Assembly: GCF_900198365.1 (NCBI RefSeq)
Contig: NZ_FZMS01000052.1
Coordinates: 1-34,035, forward strand
Reading direction: 5' to 3'
DNA length: 34,035 nt
Source: Helicobacter bilis
GTDB taxonomy: Bacteria > Campylobacterota > Campylobacteria > Campylobacterales > Helicobacteraceae
Made by a program: the position numbers and the translations under genes. The notes below the pieces were generated by a model. That model had not been told where the DNA came from. It saw only the letters and a program-made list of their open reading frames with translations, and searched no databases. This document shows positions 8,738 through 16,365 of the stretch, one piece after another (positions within the stretch are counted from its first letter, which is position 1; each line of letters starts with the position of its first letter).

Positions 8738-9348
8738 AAACACCCCTTTGTGCTTGGAATCTGTATGGAAGCATTTTTTGTTATCGCTCGTCTTAGGCTC
8801 ACCGCAAATGCTTTAAAAGCGGCTTCTATAATGTGGTGCAAATTTTTTCCTCGCTGCAAAACTATATGTGTGCTTATCCCAGCCTGCATGACAAGCGCAC
8901 GGAAAAATTCTTCTACCAACTCCACATCAAATTCCCCCACTTTACCATAGAATCCATTCTGTGCGGCTTGCATATCAAAGAGTAAAAATGCACGATTGCT
9001 AATATCAATATCGCACGACACACAAGCTTCATCCATCACAACAGCAGCATTCCCAAACCGCTCGATATTTTGCACAGGAAATATAGCCTTATGCAATGCC
9101 CATCCAAGCACAATGCCACAATCCTCCACACTATGGTGCATATCGACTTCCAAATCGCCTTTGCATGTGAGATTTAAATCAATGAGTGAATGCTTTGAAA
9201 ACGCCTCAAGCATGTGATTAAAAAAGCCAATGCCTGTTTGTATATCGCTTGTGCCATTCCCATAGAGATTAAGTGTTAAATTAATCTGTGTTTCTTTTGT
9301 GTTTCTTTCTAGTGATATTTGCTCTTTTTTTTGTGTGCTTTCACTCAT
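8734..9348 (-). CDS. hisB: Imidazoleglycerol-phosphate dehydratase
   Basis: HisB dehydrates imidazole glycerol phosphate to imidazole acetol phosphate in histidine synthesis. At 204 residues it is the monofunctional form without a phosphatase domain. Metal-binding His motifs are present: FFNHMLEAFSKHS, DMHHSVEDCGI and HHIIEAAFKAFAVSLR. In the first motif most relatives have Asp where this one has Asn (FxDHML), worth noting but probably tolerated. The C-terminus ends in STKGCL, as in the family's SxKG tail. The downstream kdsC start overlaps its stop by 4 bases, so a histidine gene and an LPS gene share an mRNA. H. pylori lacks his genes, so this points to an enterohepatic or related species. 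Confidence 0.93.
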   Translation of the reverse strand: MSESTQKKEQISLERNTKETQINLTLNLYGNGTSDIQTGIGFFNHMLEAFSKHSLIDLNLTCKGDLEVDMHHSVEDCGIVLGWALHKAIFPVQNIERFGNAAVVMDEACVSCDIDISNRAFLLFDMQAAQNGFYGKVGEFDVELVEEFFRALVMQAGISTHIVLQRGKNLHHIIEAAFKAFAVSLRRAITKNASIQIPSTKGCL

Positions 9349-9384
9349 ATCGTATCCAAAACTTTAAAAATAGCTGAAAATTGC

Positions 9385-9390
9385 ATTGTA
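9385..9390 (-). promoter_or_regulatory. Likely -10 element for hisB-kdsC
   Basis: The minus strand reads ATGCTACAATGC; TACAAT lies about 37 bases before the hisB ATG. No clear -35 box is visible. Confidence 0.4.
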
Positions 9391-9398
9391 GCATATTT

Positions 9399-9626
9399 TT
9401 ATTGAGATGGGATATTTATGGTATAAAAGCGGATATATAAGCATAATTTCTTGTTTTTTTGCAATGTAAATAAAATTTCACTCATGCCAACATAATAAAA
9501 AAGATGTTTTTTAGAATCAATAGCTAGATATTTCATTGCAATACAACAACCACTAGAATCTAGATTCCGTAAAATCACCTCTGTGCCAACAGATAACTCT
9601 CGCTTTAATGAAGTAAAAATCAACAA
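9399..9626 (-). CDS. Doubtful small ORF or gene remnant
   Basis: This 75-codon frame fills most of the gap between hisB and mqnD. It begins at TTG with no clear ribosome-binding site. The first two thirds read like a folded protein (VGTEVILRNLDSSGCCIAMK, then HLFYYVGMSEILFTLQ) while the tail is erratic. I do not recognise it. It may be a short hypothetical gene or the decayed end of a longer one. The rest of the 325-base gap holds only the hisB promoter. Confidence 0.25.
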   Translation of the reverse strand: MLIFTSLKRELSVGTEVILRNLDSSGCCIAMKYLAIDSKKHLFYYVGMSEILFTLQKNKKLCLYIRFYTINIPSQ

Positions 9627-9674
9627 CAGATTGGTTGCATTTATTAAAACCTAGGTTTCACACACTTTGTAACT

Positions 9675-10559
9675 CTAACTATAACGCACTTTTGTATATT
9701 CTGTTGGGATAAGGTATTTTTCAAGTTTGATTGGATTTTTATAGATTCCGTGATTATAGCCTATTTCATAGAGTCTCTCTAGTGCTTTGGTTTGCTCTGT
9801 GCTTAGCGTGTGGGAATTTTCATTTGCATAGAGTTGCAAATATATATCAAGCTCTTTAGCATTAATTCTTACAAGGTTATTTTCAAGCAGCATTTTTGTT
9901 AAAATATCTTTGTGTTTTAGCCCTATTTGTATCGCACGGGTTAAAACTTCTTCTAGCATAATCGCACGATTCAGTGGTATCGATCTACGCAGAGCCATGC
10001 CACCAAGCGGCAAGGGCAAATCATCTTTGCATAAATCCTGCCATATATCCCAAATGTAGGTTTCTACTTCAAGCTCATTAGAGAAATTAAGGATTGATTC
10101 ATGGATTAACACCCCGGCATCTACCTCGCCAGATAGCACACTTTGCTCAATTTCTAAAAAGTTTTTATATACAACACGCGCATTTGGATAATAGATTCTA
10201 AAAAGCATGGCGTTTGTAGTATGCTCTCCGCTTAGGGCTACTTTAAAATTGCGTTTTAGTTTCGCATTTTTGCGTTTTACCATCTTTGGTCCATAGCCCT
10301 CACCAAAGCTCATGCCTGTGCGTAATAGGGCATATTCATTGCAAATATGCGGATAAAGTGAAAATGATATAGCACTAATATCATATAAACCTTGCAAACA
10401 TGCAACATTGAGAGTTTCAATATCAAGCGCACTATTAATGAGTTTATAGGGCGTATCTACCCAGCCAAAAGCAATCGCATAATACATAAAAATATCATCA
10501 GCATCGGGGCTATGTGCGATTGTATAGGCATGGTTTGCTGTATGTGGTAAGGTCTGCAT
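9675..10559 (-). CDS. mqnD: 1,4-dihydroxy-6-naphthoate synthase (MqnD)
   Basis: MqnD converts cyclic dehypoxanthine futalosine to 1,4-dihydroxy-6-naphthoate in the futalosine route to menaquinone used by Helicobacter, Campylobacter and relatives. 294 residues with the periplasmic-binding-protein fold typical of MqnA/MqnD. AHSPDADDIFMYYAI near residues 16-30 is the family signature, followed by YDISAISFSLYPHI, GEGYGPKMV, GEHTTNAMLFRIYYP, DAGVLIHES and DLPLPLGGMALRR. SPDADD and LPLGG favour MqnD over MqnA. It is the only menaquinone gene in the window. Menaquinone is the likely electron acceptor of the hydrogenase encoded further right. The start at 10559 follows AAGGAAT. Confidence 0.9.
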   Translation of the reverse strand: MQTLPHTANHAYTIAHSPDADDIFMYYAIAFGWVDTPYKLINSALDIETLNVACLQGLYDISAISFSLYPHICNEYALLRTGMSFGEGYGPKMVKRKNAKLKRNFKVALSGEHTTNAMLFRIYYPNARVVYKNFLEIEQSVLSGEVDAGVLIHESILNFSNELEVETYIWDIWQDLCKDDLPLPLGGMALRRSIPLNRAIMLEEVLTRAIQIGLKHKDILTKMLLENNLVRINAKELDIYLQLYANENSHTLSTEQTKALERLYEIGYNHGIYKNPIKLEKYLIPTEYTKVRYS

Positions 10560-10658
10560 AGTATTCCTTCTAGTTTCATGCGTGTAATTATAGTCTATTT
10601 TATGCTGGTTTTAATAATGCTATAAAACTAGATTCCAAAAAAAACATAGGCAAAAATT

Positions 10659-10805
10659 CTACAGAAATATCTTGCGATGGTTTTCTAAAGAATCTTTGCG
10701 TTGTGAGTTATCAAAGTAAAGCCAAAGAAGTTTATTAAATATAAATGACCAAGCCGATGTCGTAAATTCCTGCAAAGTCGTGCAAGAGACAACGCGGCTA
10801 AACAA
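10659..10805 (-). other. Open 48-codon frame in the mqnD-dctA spacer, possible dispersed element
   Basis: Just after the dctA stop, and in the same frame, a stretch free of stops runs from TTG 10805 to TAG 10659. Its translation is protein-like (SRVVSCTTLQEFTTSAWSF, then NKLLWLYFDNSQRKDSL) and its 5' half is richer in G+C than the surrounding spacer. No ribosome-binding site or homologue can be named. It may be a small gene, a remnant, or part of an intergenic repeat; no second copy is seen in this window. Confidence 0.3.
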
Positions 10806-10820
10806 GAATCTAAGAATCTA

Positions 10821-12221
10821 TTACAACACCCTAAACTCTTCAGGGTGATCGAGTGCATAGCGGAATTTCTCCATATCTACGCGTTTATCCCAAATGCTTA
10901 CAATCATACATGCAACAGCATTACCGCATAGATTCCCAACGCTACGCATTTCGCTTAAAAATTTATCAATGCCAAGTATTGCCGCAACGGTTACTGCTGG
11001 GATTAAGTGCGAGCCATCAGAGGTGGTTAGAGCTGATAGTGTCCCTGCAAGTACGATAAAGCCACTGCCTGTAACGCCCACTGCACCTTTAGAAGATACC
11101 ATTAAAATGATGATTAGCGTAATGGTTTGCTCCAGTGTCAATGGAATATCAAAGGCTTGTCCTAAGAAAATGACTGCAAGGCTTAGATAGATATTTGTCG
11201 CATCAAGGTTAAAACTATATCCAGTTGGAATCACTAAGCCTACTGAAGCCTTTTGTATCCCTGCCTTTTCAAGCTTACGCATAAGGGGTGCTAGGGCTGT
11301 TTCACTGCTTGAGGTCGCAAAGACAACAAGCACTTCGCGGTAGATAAATCGCATGAATTTAAAGATATTCACACGCGCCATTGCCGCGATAATGCCTAGC
11401 ACACCAAAGATAAACACAATTACAGCGAGTGCCATAGTTACAAGTAATAATGCCATACCACTAATTGAGCTAAAGCCAAACTTTGCAATCAAAAACGCCA
11501 TCGCACCAAATGTCGCCAATGGGCTATACCAAATCAAAATTGTAAGCACTTTGAAAAATGTCTCCTGCATACTTTCAAAATACTTTAGGGCTGCTTCTTT
11601 GAAATTCTTACTTGTAAAAGATAGAGCGATAGCGATTAAAACCGCCATAACAAGCACTTGCAATGTTTTACCCTCCACAAATGGCGTGATGGGGTCATGG
11701 GGTATCGCACTCATTAGGATATTATAGAGTTCTCCACCTGCACTTTGCTGCTCCTTAGCACCCGCCTCTATATAGCCTTGAACACTTGCTGCATCAAGAC
11801 TTGCAATATCAAGGTGCATGCCATGTCCGGGCTTAATAATCTCACCAAAAAAGACACCGATAATAAGGGCAAATGTGCTGACGACTTCAAAATAAATAAC
11901 GGTTTTAAAGCCAAGTGAGCCAAGTGTCTTAAGGTCTTCTAGTCGTATAATCCCAGTAATGATTGTAAGGAATATAATAGGACCCATGAGTAATTTTAGC
12001 CCCTTTATAAATGGGTCAATGGTGTATTCCTTAGAATGCACTGAAAAATCATAAAAAAATCGAGTGAAAACAGAAGGGGTATCTGGACTATGAAAGCTTC
12101 CTATTGTCCCAAAAAGCACACCTAAAAATAAGCCTATAAACACCCAAAATACTAAACTTTTTGCAAGTTTTTTATTTAAAGGTTGTTTCTTTTTGTAGAT
12201 TTGCGTATTGTTATTTACCAT
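10821..12221 (-). CDS. dctA: Dicarboxylate/amino acid:cation symporter (DctA-like)
   Basis: Inner-membrane transporter of the SDF (DAACS) family, 466 residues with about eight helices and two re-entrant loops. It imports C4-dicarboxylates such as fumarate, succinate or malate, or else glutamate/aspartate, with H+ or Na+. Diagnostic stretches are FATSSSETALAPLM (HP1 serine-rich loop), YSFNLDATNIYLSLAVIF (helix 7) and SSKGAVGVTGSGFIVLAGTL (HP2). The last is closer to DctA than to GltP. The N-terminus has about 25 extra polar residues before the first helix. Fumarate uptake would fit fumarate respiration in this group. Exact substrate uncertain. The upstream 279-base spacer is shared with divergent lpxK and carries an 8-bp palindromic repeat. 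Confidence 0.85.
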   Translation of the reverse strand: MVNNNTQIYKKKQPLNKKLAKSLVFWVFIGLFLGVLFGTIGSFHSPDTPSVFTRFFYDFSVHSKEYTIDPFIKGLKLLMGPIIFLTIITGIIRLEDLKTLGSLGFKTVIYFEVVSTFALIIGVFFGEIIKPGHGMHLDIASLDAASVQGYIEAGAKEQQSAGGELYNILMSAIPHDPITPFVEGKTLQVLVMAVLIAIALSFTSKNFKEAALKYFESMQETFFKVLTILIWYSPLATFGAMAFLIAKFGFSSISGMALLLVTMALAVIVFIFGVLGIIAAMARVNIFKFMRFIYREVLVVFATSSSETALAPLMRKLEKAGIQKASVGLVIPTGYSFNLDATNIYLSLAVIFLGQAFDIPLTLEQTITLIIILMVSSKGAVGVTGSGFIVLAGTLSALTTSDGSHLIPAVTVAAILGIDKFLSEMRSVGNLCGNAVACMIVSIWDKRVDMEKFRYALDHPEEFRVL

Positions 12222-12396
12222 TTAGACCACCCTTTACATGTTTTTTTGCATTATAAAGCTTATAAAACCACAAAATACAGATAAAGTAAATAAAAATTAT
12301 CAGCTTCTAAGCATAAATGTGTAAATAAGTGTAAGATTGTAACATATTTGATCTGTTGAAATATGCGTGATGTCAATTTATGGAATCTTATTTACT

Positions 12397-12418
12397 TTTA
12401 TCATAAAGTCATGATAAA
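12397..12418. promoter_or_regulatory. Palindrome in the dctA-lpxK divergent spacer (possible operator)
   Basis: TTTATCAT (12397-12404) and ATGATAAA (12411-12418) are perfect inverted repeats separated by 6 bases. The site lies between the divergent dctA and lpxK starts, about 54 bases before the lpxK -10 box. Symmetry and place suit a dimeric repressor or activator, but I cannot name one. Confidence 0.35.
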
Positions 12419-12471
12419 GAGACATAACAAATACACAAAGATTCTATAAAATTTGTCTTTTGTAAAAGTGC

Positions 12472-12477
12472 TACAAT
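12472..12477 (+). promoter_or_regulatory. Likely -10 element for lpxK
   Basis: TACAAT, 23 bases before the ATG at 12501. Its presence argues against the in-frame TTG at 12453, since that start would lie upstream of the promoter. Confidence 0.4.
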
Positions 12478-12500
12478 CGGTTAAAATTAAGGGGAAGTTT

Positions 12501-13790
12501 ATGCAAATGGATATTAAACATGATGGGGAAAGCATGGAATCTAACGAAGAGAGAGATTCTAAAGATTCTATAAAATCTAAGAATATGAAATCTAGCAAGG
12601 AAGTAAAACAAATAGAAACCAAATCAGCACCAACAAATATCAAAAAAGATTCTATAGATTCTAATATCACAATAAAATCGAGTTTGAAAATAGAATCTAA
12701 TGAAGCGAGGTTAGAGAAAGATTCTAAAGATTCTGTGAAATCTAATATGAATACAGAATCTTTGGTAAATACAAATACAGAATGCGATACGAAACAAAGC
12801 AAAACTACAGAATCTAGCGCAAACAAAACGGGCTTTATAGAATCTTATTTTTTCTATCCAAGTTTTTGGCATAAGATTCTAGCTTTTGCTTTATTGCCAT
12901 TTTCATGTATATATGCCCTTATTACGCTGTATAAAAAGTGCTTTACAAAGAAAAGAAACTTTAATGTAAAGATTCTAAGTATAGGGAATCTTGTGAGTGG
13001 TGGGAGCGGTAAAACGCCTTTTTGCATTGCATTAACAAACTATCTACAAACAAAAGGATACACAGATATTTATGTGGTATTGCGGGGCTATAAGCGAAAA
13101 TCTAAAGGCTTAATACAAGTAAGCAGTAATGGAGCGATATTAGTCAATGTAGCACAAAGTGGCGATGAAGCCATGCTTATTGCCATGCAAACAAAAGCTA
13201 GTGTGATAGTGAGTGAAAGCCGCATAAAAGCACTAGAATACATACAAACAAAAGATTCTAAACATAGCATAGTGATACTAGATGATGCATATAGGTTTAA
13301 TTTTAATAAGTTTGATATTTTATTAGAACCAAAGCTAAAGCCTTATTTTCCCTTTGTGTTGCCGAGTGGATATTATCGCTTTCCAGAATCTTTTTATACA
13401 AAATGCGATCTGCATTTAAAAGAGGATAGAGATTACAAGCGAAGTGTGAGTATATTGTATGTAAAAGATTCTAATAGAGAATCCAAGTATATCCTAGCCA
13501 CTGCAATAGCAAATCCTAGTCGCCTAAAGCCCTATTTACCAGAAAATATTATATATGAATACTACTTAGCTGATCATGCGGAATTTGATTGCAATACATT
13601 AAAAACACTTTTAGAAAAATATCATGCAACACATATTTTAATGACACAAAAAGACTATGTAAAATGTCTAGATTTTAATCTACCTTTTGCCTTACTTATG
13701 CTTGATGTAAGGATAGAATCTAGTGCTTTAAAAAGTATAGAATCTTTTCTTAACACAGAATCTTTTTTGCAAAGCAAGGCTAGATTCTAA
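12501..13790 (+). CDS. lpxK: Tetraacyldisaccharide 4'-kinase with repetitive N-terminal extension
   Basis: LpxK phosphorylates the 4' position of the lipid A disaccharide at the inner membrane. ATG 12501 has AAGGGGAAG 4 bases upstream and gives 429 residues, against about 310-330 for the family. The catalytic part starts near residue 115 with a membrane helix (ILAFALLPFSCIYALITL). The P-loop GNLVSGGSGKTPF is near 165 and VVLRGYKRKSKG near 195; VILDDAYRFNF supplies the acidic pair near 260, where most relatives have DDGxQ, and HAEFD is near 355. The first 113 residues are hydrophilic, rich in Lys, Ser, Asp, Asn and Glu, without hydrophobic segments. They are built from repeats of DSKDS, ESN and similar, encoded by many copies of AGATTCT/AGAATCT. 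This part is probably disordered and may have grown by repeat expansion. Confidence 0.9.
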   Translation: MQMDIKHDGESMESNEERDSKDSIKSKNMKSSKEVKQIETKSAPTNIKKDSIDSNITIKSSLKIESNEARLEKDSKDSVKSNMNTESLVNTNTECDTKQSKTTESSANKTGFIESYFFYPSFWHKILAFALLPFSCIYALITLYKKCFTKKRNFNVKILSIGNLVSGGSGKTPFCIALTNYLQTKGYTDIYVVLRGYKRKSKGLIQVSSNGAILVNVAQSGDEAMLIAMQTKASVIVSESRIKALEYIQTKDSKHSIVILDDAYRFNFNKFDILLEPKLKPYFPFVLPSGYYRFPESFYTKCDLHLKEDRDYKRSVSILYVKDSNRESKYILATAIANPSRLKPYLPENIIYEYYLADHAEFDCNTLKTLLEKYHATHILMTQKDYVKCLDFNLPFALLMLDVRIESSALKSIESFLNTESFLQSKARF

Positions 13791-13905
13791 AATCATATAT
13801 TTTAGTGTGGAGTTAAAGGGTAATATTATAAAAAATATTATAAAATGGGATTTTTGGTTTGTTGCACCTGATACTTATTATAGATCGATATTTTAAGGGG
13901 TTTTT

Positions 13906-14178
13906 ATGAGAATAGTATTATTATCCAGTATCTTTGTGTTTAGTTGCTTATATGCAAAATGCGATTGTCTTTGTGTAAATGGCAATGTAGAAGCAATATG
14001 CAGTAATGCCTATGAAGTTCGTCCTGTATGCACACCCAGAGTATGCCCTATCCCTCCACCGAGTCTAGAACCTTTAGAATCTCCACAACTCCCACCTTTA
14101 GGCACAACTTCATGCCATCAAGCACAAGTATATAATGAATCTACAAGGCAATATGAGTGGCAGAGAGTTTGTGAATGA
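13906..14178 (+). CDS. Small exported Cys-rich, Pro-rich protein
   Basis: 90 residues, ATG 13906 preceded by AAGGGG. The signal peptide is MRIVLLSSIFVFSCLYA, cleaved before KCDC. Alternatively Cys14 (VFSC) could serve as a lipobox. The mature chain has eight Cys (residues 19, 21, 23, 32, 42, 47, 70, 89), a Pro-rich middle (PIPPPSLEPLESPQLPPL) and a polar end. The even Cys number in an exported protein suggests disulfide bonds. The pattern CxCxCxxGxxxxxC...PVCxPRVCP resembles small hypothetical proteins near phage or conjugation genes, which I recall only loosely. No function can be given. Neighbours do not help: lpxK upstream, a long gap downstream. Confidence 0.6.
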   Translation: MRIVLLSSIFVFSCLYAKCDCLCVNGNVEAICSNAYEVRPVCTPRVCPIPPPSLEPLESPQLPPLGTTSCHQAQVYNESTRQYEWQRVCE

Positions 14179-14490
14179 TTGCTATGATGCTGCTTAATAC
14201 CTATATTTATGGACGAAACGCATAGTATAGTCAATACATATTTAATATTGGGGTGAGATGGTTGAGAGAGGTTTTTTGAGCATAAATCATAAATACTTCA
14301 TACTTACAAATTAAGATAGGGATACTTAATTATTATGCATACATGAGGATTAGCTAATGTAAAATAGATTCTAATCCTGCATTTTACCATGAATACATCA
14401 ATAAGACCTTATGGAATCTATCACATAAAAGTTATCATCAGACAATAATAGCCTTGCAGATTTTACTAGACATAATATTGGTGCATTAAA
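14179..14490. other. 312-base spacer with one hairpin
   Basis: No gene is visible. AGGATTAG (14346-14353) pairs perfectly with CTAATCCT (14371-14378) around a 17-base loop that contains AGATT. No T-run follows directly, so its role as a terminator for either flanking convergent gene is uncertain. Confidence 0.4.
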
Positions 14491-15159
14491 CTACAAAAAA
14501 GCATATCCAGTCTTTGGCTCAACAAATATCATCATATTGCCCACAAGAATCCTTTGTAAGCTATTTGGTGTATGTAGTCTCTGTCCGCACAACACTTTGC
14601 TAAAATCATCAAAGTAGAAACGAAAAGTATCTCTTTCTTGACAAGTAGTAGGGGATTGCAGTGTTAAAGTTTGTAATCTTGTGCTTTCATGCAGTCTAAA
14701 ATCAAAAAGTGCATTATCCTTGCAAAATCCTGTGATATTTGTGTTATTATAACCGCTCAAACATTGTGTCGTGCCAATATGCAATGCGACAATATCGCCC
14801 GCAAGGGGACGCCTATCAAAGTCAGTCGTATTTGCAAAACGCGGAGTGTCTCTATAGATCGACAGACTATTTTTTGTATAAATCCCACTTGTATGAAATT
14901 GCAACTGCCAATAAAAAGGTGCATTATTTTGCAACAATCGTTTAGAATCTACACGAGCAAATGAATAAATATCGCCAAATCCTATGTAGCCTAGTTTTGA
15001 GTGATCGATTAAAGATAGCATTCTTGCATGTTTTATCGCATAAAGCGTAGTGAGAGCTGCCCTTGTATTATTTGGCAGAGAAAAAGAATAGGCAAACCAA
15101 GCACTTGAAGCAAGTATGCTTACAATAAATAGTGAATATAGAATCTCTATGAGCTTCAT
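14491..15159 (-). CDS. Pseudopilin-like protein lacking a leader peptide
   Basis: 222 residues. The N-terminus MKLIEILYSLFIVSILASSA matches the mature start of type IV pilins and type II secretion pseudopilins (F-T-L-I-E plus a hydrophobic helix), with Glu at position 5. However, Met stands at the +1 position and there is no basic leader ending in Gly; a stop codon 9 bases upstream of the ATG excludes an upstream extension. The body is a globular domain with four Cys (TTQC, GFC, TTC, VLC) that could form two disulfides. It is probably anchored in the inner membrane facing the periplasm. No prepilin peptidase, ATPase or secretin gene is in the window. The ATG lacks a close ribosome-binding site. 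Assembly into a pilus is not supported. Confidence 0.6.
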   Translation of the reverse strand: MKLIEILYSLFIVSILASSAWFAYSFSLPNNTRAALTTLYAIKHARMLSLIDHSKLGYIGFGDIYSFARVDSKRLLQNNAPFYWQLQFHTSGIYTKNSLSIYRDTPRFANTTDFDRRPLAGDIVALHIGTTQCLSGYNNTNITGFCKDNALFDFRLHESTRLQTLTLQSPTTCQERDTFRFYFDDFSKVLCGQRLHTPNSLQRILVGNMMIFVEPKTGYAFL

Positions 15160-15213
15160 AATAATCCACTACTCCATTATTTTGAAATTAAGAACTTTAG
15201 AAAAATACAATAA

Positions 15214-15453
15214 TTAATACACGAACCATTCTTTTTTCAATTTATTTAATACATCAATTTCTTTTTTTAGTGCCATAACTTGTTCATCAACTGCTGCAAA
15301 CAAACTCATATTTAAATGCTCTGGCATATCCAAACTACCGCGTTTAATCATAATGTAATCTTCAAGGCTAATCTTTGCCATATTTAATGCGATCGTAATC
15401 TCATCTTGAATATTTTCAATGTTTTTTATGATTTGATTAATGCGTTCAAACAT
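15214..15453 (-). CDS. Small hypothetical helical protein
   Basis: The ATG at 15453 follows AAAGGGGAAA and gives 79 residues (MFERINQII...KKEWFVY); the longer frame from 15525 has no such site. The sequence is Lys/Glu/Ile-rich with heptad-like spacing of Ile and Leu (INQIIKNIENI, VMALKKEIDVLNKLKK), suggesting two helices in a coiled coil. There are no Cys, no membrane segment and no signal peptide, so it is probably cytosolic. It lies 54 bases upstream of the pseudopilin-like gene on the same strand, and the two may be co-transcribed. I do not recognise a family. Confidence 0.55.
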   Translation of the reverse strand: MFERINQIIKNIENIQDEITIALNMAKISLEDYIMIKRGSLDMPEHLNMSLFAAVDEQVMALKKEIDVLNKLKKEWFVY

Positions 15454-15908
15454 ATTTTCCCCTTTAAGAAACTTTGCATTATTGTAACAAGTTTTTGTCA
15501 AATAAATATTGCATATAAGCACCATGAAAATATATCATAATTAATATTGTGTTATTCATTCGGCATGATATGGACATGGTAAAAGTTAATTGTTTTTAAC
15601 TGCCGAGTTAGAGTTATAGTTTCTAAAAAATGGCATTGTTTCAAACTTATACGGAAAGATAGATTTTATGAGATATGAAAGCAGTGGACCAAATTTCTAA
15701 AATTATGTTTACATTCTCCTCTAAAGTCATTGCAGGTATCATGTATTTCGCATAGCATTACAATGGTGTTTATGGAAGACAGGTTGTTGTTTTCACAGGA
15801 TGTTTTGAAATCTCACTCTAAAGATTACTCCATTGTTTAATGTGATGTTTAAATTCACAATTCTTTTTTTACATCATTATAATAACTGCTAAAATAAATA
15901 GCTTATAG

Positions 15909-16022
15909 CCATGGCAAGTTGTAAGGCTATCAATCTTTATAATTTTTCTAATTTTAGCGGTATTGCCTTGCCTTATTTATGGCATTATTGGTCTTGCCTA
16001 TGTCAAATGGTTTTATACATGA
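15909..16022 (+). other. Hydrophobic 37-codon frame without a standard start
   Basis: Between stops the plus strand encodes a single membrane-helix-like segment (RLSIFIIFLILAVLPC) followed by YGIIGLAYVKWFYT. This looks like a small membrane protein or the end of one. No ATG, GTG or TTG stands before the helix, so it is either a remnant or starts unusually. A TATAAT-like box is about 30 bases upstream. Confidence 0.2.
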
Positions 16023-16117
16023 AAGATTGCTTGTGTTTTTCCATACAATCCGCAACATTTTGTACGCTTTGACTTGGATTTCATAACGATTATTTACATT
16101 GTTCAACTAAATCAAGC

Positions 16118-16219
16118 CTATTTGCTACAAAAGTTAGTAACATCGTAATCTTTAAGGCTCTGAATGGATGTTAAATTCTGGTTTCTATGCCCTGTATCTA
16201 TCAATGCTATATTTAGATT
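16118..16219 (-). pseudogene. Possible remnant of a subtilisin-like (S8) protease
   Basis: A 33-codon minus-strand fragment reads NIALIDTGHRNQNL and then SIQSLKDYDVTN, resembling the region around the catalytic Asp of S8 proteases (aliphatic-x-IDTG). It is closed by stops on both sides, and no His box (GHGTH) or Ser box (GTSMA) is found nearby. The match is short, so the family call is tentative. Confidence 0.25.
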
Positions 16220-16365
16220 CTACAAATCTATGATACAGCATTTTTCCTTTAAATGAAAATCGTAAGTAAATACAAGCGGGTATTAAGCATTAACATTCCA
16301 TTCAGTAGGATACTTTTAGAACCTGTGGTGTATCATTAAGAATATTTGCTATATTTTTAGCTGAA

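Larger units (their letters stand above)
15454..16365. other. Approximately 0.9 kb without an intact gene, probably decayed
   Basis: No frame longer than about 50 codons is convincing. Short protein-like stretches on both strands are broken by stops: a hydrophobic 37-codon frame (15909-16022, plus), a fragment with an ALIDTG motif (16118-16219, minus), and a 25-codon plus-strand frame from ATG 15764. TATAAT occurs near 15878. The picture fits one or more degraded genes between two accessory-type genes. Confidence 0.5.

Noticed and set aside
12401-12826. Minus-strand frame of 141 codons opposite the lpxK extension
   Set aside because: It arises from the repetitive AGATTCT-rich sequence read backwards (SLDSI-type repeats) and overlaps the lpxK promoter and start.
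13821-13840. AT-only inverted repeat TAATATT-N6-AATATTA after lpxK, considered as a NikR-type site or terminator
   Set aside because: Such symmetry is common by chance in AT-rich spacers; spacing does not match the NikR pattern and no T-run follows.
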